A stretch of DNA of 64,000 nucleotides from Pyxicephalus adspersus (Eukaryota; Chordata; Amphibia; Anura; Pyxicephalidae), in assembly GCF_032062135.1 (NCBI RefSeq), contig NC_092859.1:30774531-30838530 (forward strand), in the 5' to 3' direction. This document shows, piece after piece, positions 58,006 to 64,000 of this stretch. The translations under genes and the position numbers were made by a program. How positions within the stretch are numbered: position 1 is the stretch's first letter; each line of letters begins with the position of its first letter. The notes under the pieces were generated by a model that saw nothing but the letters and a program-made list of their open reading frames with translations, did not search any database and had not been told where the DNA came from.

Positions 58006-58491
58006 ATCTAAAGAAAAAAAACTACCCAAAACAAAAAACACACCTTCAATCCCACAGAGCAGTCGATCTGTCCGGAGGTCTCTTCCATTGGGTCCTTGTA
58101 TCGGTCTTCACTAGGCTCCGCCATTTTCTCCTCTTCTTCCGGTTTCTTTTTGCTACGTCACCCGACATAGGCGCTAGATGGGAAAAAAACTTGCCGATCT
58201 GACTGCGCATGCGTGAGATCGGCCATTTCTTTCCCTTATGCCTGAGCATCTCGGGCATGTGCAGAAGGAGCAGCCAAGAGCCTCCTGGGATGCTTGGCGT
58301 AGGTATCTCGGGGGACTGAATTCCCATTCGCCTAGGCGATCGAGAATTAAGGGGCGGTGCTGCACCCTTTTTTTTTTAAAAAAAAGGTGTTGCACTTAAA
58401 AAAAACTAACATGCAGAGTTTTTACCTTACATAAAAGGCTTGTCTACCCTTTTATGTAAATTAAAAATTCTGAGTTTAGGTACGCTTTAAA
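58006..58491. mobile_element. G+C-rich MITE, copy 2
   Basis: Aligned with 59712-60231: CCCAAAACAAAAAA, CAGAGCAGTCGATCTGT, GCCGATCTGACTGCGC, CAGCCAAGAGCCTCCTGGGA, ACGCTTTAAA in the same order. The right end is GTACGCTTTAAA. The left end is less clear. TGCGCATGCG at 58204-58213 matches the NRF1 consensus core. Minus-strand ORFs at 58046-58327 and 58174-58395 are translations of the repeat. Confidence 0.75.
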
Positions 58492-59320
58492 TGCATTCTT
58501 CGTCATTGACCTGCTTTATATGGCATTGGCATGGTCCTGCTGTATATGCGATGGGTTGTGGTGCCATTCTAACACATGATAGTTAGGCAAAACACACTGC
58601 AGCAGATCTATGTACATCCCACATGTGTACACATATCTATGCCTACAGGGCGTTAAAGAAAGGGTTTACAGATTTGCATGTCTCCCTTTTTCTTACTCAG
58701 CCCCAGGGTTTGTGAGAAAATAATGTTTGAATAACTTTTGTTCCCCATTGTTTAATAACATTTGGTGCCATCTCTTTATGGCTAATTATGCTGAGGCCAC
58801 ACCAGTGATTTTTTTATCTCACAAACTGCAAATACTAATTTTTTTAGGATTAACTGCTCAGAAAAGAAAGAAATATTATAGTATTTAAAAAAATTATAAT
58901 ATTTGCACTTTTTTTAACTTTCAGCTCGGAGGTGGTCTGTCCAACTAATCCTCGGCTCTATCACTGGGTAATTGAACAACAGACTTGGCTTTCTGAAACC
59001 TAATAGACGAAGCGTGCACTTAATTTAATTTGGGACTTTCAATTGAAGCGTGCAGAGCTGGGGTTTTGCACACCTAAGCCCTTTGGATAGAAGGCACACT
59101 GTGTATTTTTACTACTGTGGTTTGTTTGCTTTGCTTACATATTTTAGGATGTCATATAACCTTGTAGGCCATATCCATGATTCAGCAGTGTTCATTAACC
59201 CTTCTGCACAATCACCACACTGGATAACAAGTTAGATCAGGATGGGTTATGTATTTGAGATTTTGCCTATGGTAGTGGCTGATCAGCCTTTCAATGCTGA
59301 CTACTTGTGGCAACACAGAT
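58492..59320. other. Unique DNA with one exon-like segment
   Basis: At 58925-58967 a good pyrimidine tract (GCACTTTTTTTAACTTTCAG) is followed by 43 bases and a donor-like TGG|GTAATT. One frame reads SEVVCPTNPRLYHW and continues to a stop if unspliced. I do not recognise it, and its phase does not join the segment at 61118-61243. Confidence 0.25.
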
Positions 59321-59513
59321 GGGTCGATTTACTAAAGGAATCCAGAATGTCCACCCAATAAATTGTGCAAATATTCTCTTTATTATCCAAAAACGTTAAA
59401 AACAAATTCCTGTTTATTTAAATACACAATCATCTGCAGATTAAATAAATTGCTTTTAGTATGATTTAAAACTGAAGTGAATTTATTTTGTGAAGACTCC
59501 TTTAGTAAATCCG
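59321..59513. mobile_element. Small MITE, family 3
   Basis: Left end GGGTCGATTTACTAAAGGAA and right end CTCCTTTAGTAAATCCG are inverted repeats with few differences. The interior is AT-rich and non-coding. The terminal motif is close to those of families 1 and 2. Only one copy is in the window. Confidence 0.65.
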
Positions 59514-59711
59514 TCAATTCATTTGTCACAGCCACAACCACATAATGTAAATGAAGGGATGACAATCATATTAAGACTAAAGTGTCTATTGGTCTATGTT
59601 TTTAACAGCTTGCATCTTATTATATTAATCAATATATAAATTACAGAATTTTAAATAAGAATTCAGCTTAAATTAACTACTGAAAACATCAAAATCACAG
59701 AAAGTTTGCGG

Positions 59712-60231
59712 TTTAAAGAGGGAGTAAGCCCAAAACAAAAAAATCACGCCTTGATTCCCGCAGAGCAGTCAATCTGTTGGGAGGGTCCCACGTCGTCCCG
59801 ATATCTGTCTTCGGCCTGGCGCAGAGGGAGAGTCGGGCGCTGACATCTTCTACTCCCTTCTTTCACGTTCTTTTTCCTACATCACCCGATTTTGCACTGC
59901 GCAGGCGTGAGATCGGGTGACATAGATTGGAAAAAAAACTTGCCGATCTCACTGTGCATGTGTGAGATCGGCATTTTATTCAATTGATGAAAGGGCTCCT
60001 TCTGCGCATGCCCGAGCAGCCAAGAGCCTCCTGGGATGCGTGACGTAGGTATCTTGGGAGGCTCAGTGCTCCCATTCATGATCGCCTAAGTGATTGAGAA
60101 TTAAGGGGGCGATGCTTAAAAAAATGGATGTTGCACTAAAAAAAAGCTAACAAACAAAATTTTCACTTTATATAAAAGGGTTGTCTACCCTTTAATGTAA
60201 AGTAAAAATTCTGATTTTACGTACGCTTTAA
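59712..60231. mobile_element. G+C-rich MITE, copy 3, complete
   Basis: Left end TTTAAAGAGGGAG, right end GTACGCTTTAA. It contains two internal inverted pairs around the NRF1-like sites: GCCGATCTCAC facing GTGAGATCGGC (about 59941-59972), and TCACCCGAT facing ATCGGGTGA (about 59882-59920). ORF 59882-60079 on the minus strand is repeat translation. Confidence 0.75.
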
Positions 60232-61117
60232 GTGATACTATTCATTGGGTAATTCAGGTTAATAAATATGCAGTTTTTGGGACCCCCTATAATCCTTTCT
60301 CAGGCTTTATTAAAAGGGGCCTTGCATCAACAATGTAAAATACATTTCCACGCAAAAAAAATTGTAAGGCTTTTGCATGAAAATTTGGACAGAATTAGAC
60401 CGCTAGGAGGGGTTAGTAACGAGCTAACCAATAAAATGTGTGAATTAAACTACAGACTTTTTGCATTGATTGCTAACTGTACAAGATTTTACTTATTATA
60501 CAAAATCATATTCAGTTATAGCTCTGATCTGACCATCAGACATGGTCGTTACAGGAATTTTTTTACACAATGTGTAGATAAAATTGGGCATAAATACAAT
60601 ACAGATTAAATTACCCTCTCTGGAGCCAGTAGGAAACCAGCTTGTGGCCCCCAATGTTATATTGTCTTTGTAGGGTCCCTTCTTTTACAATGAAGATTGT
60701 CTTCCTTGTTTTAGCCTGGCTTAGAATATTATGATAATGTATAATAAATCCTTTATGATTATTCCTACTAATGATGGGAGGAAAATGCATCCCCAATAAA
60801 TGGTAAAGATAAAGCCACCCTCCTGTCTCTGTTACCCATAGCCATATGCTGTCTTTGCCTAAAGGGTAAATCTGCTCCTGATCATGATACAATTCCATCA
60901 CAAATATACAGAGCTCCGATGTGTATGTATCCATTTTCTGCACAATCTTCTCACAAAATGAGAATTCTTAATTAGATTTTGCAATGAAAGTGAGCAGCGC
61001 CGTCACCTTCCAGTAGAACAGACCAACATGTGGTCATAATTTAACGTGCTATAGATATCCGTCATAAAATCCCATTACTGACCAAGTGGTGTTAGGATTT
61101 TTTGCCCCCCCTTGCAG
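60232..61117. other. Unique DNA with unrecognised ORFs
   Basis: A plus-strand ORF at 60268-60609 (113 codons) and a minus-strand ORF at 60611-60943 (110 codons, preceded by an acceptor-like TTGTGCAG) adjoin each other tail to tail. Neither has a motif or domain I recognise. Composition is not clearly coding. Confidence 0.35.
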
Positions 61118-61243
61118 TGACCATTGTTACTGGGACAGAAAGTGACGAGAGAACCAAACTTCTCAGCAATCATCTTAGAGCAGAGGGGACAATTTCCCAA
61201 GAGCTGATTTCCATTCACGTATATAGAGGATATGGTACATATG
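61118..61243 (+). other. Exon-like segment on the plus strand
   Basis: Borders are TTGCCCCCCCTTGCAG and TATG|GTAAGTAT, both good. The 126 bases are open in one frame only, reading VTIVTGTESDERTKLLSNHL and ending IHVYRGYGTY. I do not recognise the peptide. Caution: GGACAGAAAGTGACGAGAG resembles the reverse complement of 62228-62245 and a repeat I recall from frog genomes, so this may be repeat-derived. Confidence 0.25.
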
Positions 61244-62985
61244 GTAAGTATCTATCAAGTCATCATATTAAGGGCCAGCGTTGATGACTTTTGCGCCTTC
61301 ACATAATGGTATCAGTTTGAGATGTTTTCCGAGATCATTTACAATTCACTGACAGGTGCATTTGACCTGCAGCTGACTTCTTTCTGACCTGCTTTAACCA
61401 GGTTTTCTATTTTCATGGACTTGTATGGTCCATGTGGGAAATTGTATGTATAGAGCCAAACTATAAGTGCATCAACACAGGCCCGAAATGTAGCAGCAGA
61501 CTTTGGATGGCAGGTTGCCATGGTGATTTGTTGCCACCTGGAGCCCTATATATACAGAACAAAATGGCTTCTGGAATCACCCTGAACCCAATTGTGACTA
61601 CTCATGCAGAGTAACAACAACTAGAAAAGCAAAGGAGGAGGGGGAACATTTTCCTTCTATCCTGTTCAGAATTCTTTTTTTTTAGAGCTACATGCCTCAC
61701 ACACAAATGTCTGAAAGAAGAACAGTTCCCATTCTTCTTTAATCACATGCTTTTACACAGGAGAATCTTTTCTTTGTTGCTGCAGTGTATTTTTTTTTTA
61801 AATTACCCCAAAATGAAACCGCTGTGGGGTGTTACTAGAGAGTACTTGGCCATCTGACAAAATCTGAAGATGTCCACAGTCTGCTAGCTCCATTGTTAAA
61901 GTTCAACCCTACCCACAGAAATCTTTGTGCCAGAAAATTGCCCAGCACAGCAATTCTCTAATTGCATCTTCACTAATGTGACACAGGTGCCTGAATAATG
62001 TATATATCATTAGATGCCAAATCTGGCATGTAGCCTGAATAAATAAACGTGCAGCCAGATTGAAGGGGTTTGGGGGGGGGGGTGCGTCTTGGAAAGGAAA
62101 CAGACAGATTTTATGCTGCAAGCCCCTAGAGCATGCCACAGCCACAACAGTATCCGAAAACAGCTATAAAAATGTATGTGTGGTAAAACCTCTTTTTGCT
62201 GTCTGTATCTGCTGGGGACATTTCCCTTCACTTCCTGTCCTGGAGAAAATCAGAGGAAATTTCCTCAAAATGAAAGGAATTTCTCATGAGAGAATTGGAA
62301 CATGTGCTTCCATTCAGATTTTTCCTCACACACTGCTCTGGTGATAACTAGTTGTGCTGTTTGGATTCAGGACGATTTTCCCATCCAACATTCGGTTTTG
62401 GGTTTAAGATACCAAAACATTGGCACTTTTCTTAGCTGTTCATCACATACAGCAGCAGCAACAATCTTTTTCTATACCAATGTCAATGAAATTGGCACCA
62501 TGACACCGCAGACCTAAAAAATGCTCAAGGACATTGTCATTGTCTGGTGGTGTCGGGCAAGACAATTACTGACCATACTAGCTTGTTTGTGAAATAAATA
62601 ACCATTGTGTCCTATCATAATCTGCTCGTATGCCAAATACATGACTGATGGTAATTAGCCTTGGTTTTATGTACACTCTAAATGTACTTTTTTTTGGTAT
62701 GTTTGGTATCATTCCTGATTGTATACACTTCTTCTAAGCAAATCATTTTTTTTGTGAATCTGTTGCATACTGTCTTTGTTGCAGGCTGACAACGCTAAGC
62801 TACTGTCTTACAATTGACGGTATCTTTGTCAGTTTAAAAAATCTTTTAGTTGCATTTCAACAAAAGTTTTCCTTGCTTGTTTTCATGCCAACCCTCTATC
62901 AGCAACAGTGTTCAACTCAATTTTTTTAAGCTTGGTGGGAAGTAATTATAGGCGAGTGGCATCACCTGTATTGTGAATTAACTCT
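61244..62985. other. Unique DNA, weak exon-like piece and G-run
   Basis: An 11-base G-run lies at 62072-62082. At 62785-62819 a TCTTTGTTGCAG acceptor is followed by 35 bases and a GTATCT donor-like word; the phase does not fit the segment at 61118-61243. ORFs at 61339-62517 overlap on opposite strands. Confidence 0.4.
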
Positions 62986-63070
62986 TAAGCACCACCCAAA
63001 AACAGGCGGGTGGTTACTGAAAAGTCCCAGGTGGTGCGCCCAGCTAAAAGGGGCCGGGGAGAACACTGAG
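62986..63070 (+). repeat. Interspersed hairpin repeat, family C, copy 3
   Basis: AAGCACCACCCAAAAACAGG, CGGGTGGTTACTGAAAAGTC, GGTGGTGCGCCCAGCT and GGGGAGAACACTG. GCACCACC near the left can pair with GGTGGTGC. Confidence 0.75.
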
Positions 63071-63521
63071 CAATATTTAAAAGATTAACCAATGAGCAGG
63101 ACCAAAAACAATCTGACAGCCAGCAATGGCAGCTTCCAGTTTTACAAATTAAAGCAGCTTTGTATACATTATTAAACCATTTTTTTAATGCAAGCAGGGT
63201 GAGTACCTAAAGACATAACAGAGATATGAACTTATCAGTTTTCTGCAATTTATTGCACTTTCACATTCTGGGGGAGAGATCAGACCTGTACGTGTTATTG
63301 CAGCAGCAAAACAGTAAGTCTCTAGAAGGGCTTACAAATACAAATCACTGCTTCCAAATTTGTATTATATATGTGTATGTCTTGAGTGTAGAATTATTAC
63401 ATAGATTGACTTTCTTTAAAACGGACTTATCATCAAACTTTTTACTTTATATAAAAGCGCAGATAACCCCTTTAGAAAAGGTAAAACATTTCTTGTTCCA
63501 CACCAAAATGTTTTTTGTTTT
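63071..63521. other. Unique DNA, nothing recognised
   Basis: A 114-codon plus-strand ORF at 63226-63570 has no motif and runs into the MITE on its right. Confidence 0.45.
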
Positions 63522-63836
63522 TTTAAAGGGGAAGCCCCTACTTTTCTGTTTTTACTCTTATGGCAAATAGGAGTGCGGAGCCTCCTAGAATACCAATGTC
63601 ACTTATCCCAGGGGGGTTCGGGCTGCTCCTTCTGTGCACGCCTGATCTTGATCTGCCTGCCAGTGGGAGATTGTGTGATGTACCAAGGAAAAGGAAGAAG
63701 ATGGCGGCGCACAGTGATTTCCGCCACCCTGGAATAAAGGAGCATTCCAGGAAGGTACAGAAGCAGGTATGGAGGGATAGGGGGCTCTGCAGATGTAAAG
63801 GTGATCTTTTTTAATTTTAGTACAGTTCTGCTTTAA
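63522..63836. mobile_element. G+C-rich MITE, diverged copy 4
   Basis: Left end TTTTAAAGGGG, right end TCTGCTTTAAG, the latter like the right end of the outer element ending at 56561. It shares GGAGCCTCC, ATACCAATGTCAC and GGCTGCTCCTTCTG-type blocks with other copies. AAGATGGCGGC at 63698-63708 matches the YY1 consensus. The ORF at 63560-63814 is repeat translation, similar to ORFs in copies 2 and 3. Confidence 0.65.
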
Positions 63837-64000
63837 GACAGGAAGCCATTACAGCCTGACTGTAATTGACTGCTTGGTCTGAACTAGATGCAAGTACAAA
63901 CATCTGGCTTGTGGTGCCACTTTGCCTTTCTTAATGCTGTCCTTTGACAACAGTAATTTTTTTTTGTATTTATCGCTCATGGTGTTCTTGCTTTAAGTCT
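63837..64000. other. Window end, nothing recognised
   Basis: Short unique segment with a T-run near 63958-63965. Confidence 0.5.

Noticed and set aside
57968..58030. Start exon ATGGCCTTTCAAG after a TTTGGTTTTAG acceptor
   Set aside because: The frame runs within some ten codons into the left end of a MITE and shows no conserved peptide.
60268..60943. Tail-to-tail gene pair from 113- and 110-codon ORFs
   Set aside because: No recognisable domains and no supporting splice structure. Opposed ORFs of this size are expected by chance in 64 kb.
58046..63814. Apparent protein family: ORFs at 58046-58327, 59882-60079 and 63560-63814 share IPGG-containing peptides
   Set aside because: All three are translations of copies of the same G+C-rich MITE, two on the minus and one on the plus strand.

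Overview
This window looks like non-coding DNA from an animal nuclear genome, most likely a neobatrachian frog of the ranoid group. The grounds are: no dense open reading frames, AT-rich unique sequence, vertebrate-type interspersed repeats (tRNA-headed V-SINEs, L2-type and CR1-type LINE tails, a Tc1/mariner fossil) and several MITE families whose ends I recall from ranoid frog genomes. The frog assignment is recognition from memory and is not proven by a search. I found no protein-coding gene that I can name. Almost all short ORFs here are chance reading frames or translations of repeats.

Layout. 1-8 kb: AT-rich unique DNA with three copies of a 200-220 bp foldback MITE and minus-strand SINE fragments. 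8-19 kb: mostly unique DNA with three more foldback copies, a splice-bracketed segment at 9.76 kb and conserved-element-like blocks near 16 and 18 kb. 19-30 kb: small MITEs, a decayed Tc1-like transposase at 22.5-22.9 kb, two foldback copies, a CpG-bearing patch with a YY1-type motif at 25.1-25.4 kb and a hAT-type MITE with a near-intact 8-bp target duplication at 27.6 kb. 30-40 kb: regulatory-looking unique DNA, a 29-bp minisatellite at 34.4-34.8 kb, tight hairpins at 36.5 kb and two MITEs almost touching at 39.5-39.8 kb. 40-50 kb: one foldback copy, L2-type LINE tails, a V-SINE, and a 5'-truncated CR1-like LINE on the minus strand at 47.8-48.5 kb. 50-55 kb: unique DNA including a conserved-element candidate at 51.4-51.9 kb and a full-length V-SINE at 54.1 kb. 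55.3-56.6 kb: nested transposons. 56.8-57.5 kb: a CACCC-rich tandem repeat running into a CpG-island-like block with a strong splice donor, the best promoter candidate. 57.5-64 kb: three copies of a G+C-rich MITE carrying NRF1-like and YY1-like motifs, mixed with weak exon-like segments.

The plainest reading is an intron or intergenic region with a possible plus-strand transcription start near 57.4 kb. What is most informative is the transposon record: three MITE families share a terminal motif, the SINE and LINE share a 3' tail, insertions are nested, and some repeats carry promoter motifs. Exons and conserved elements are candidates only and need RNA or cross-species data.
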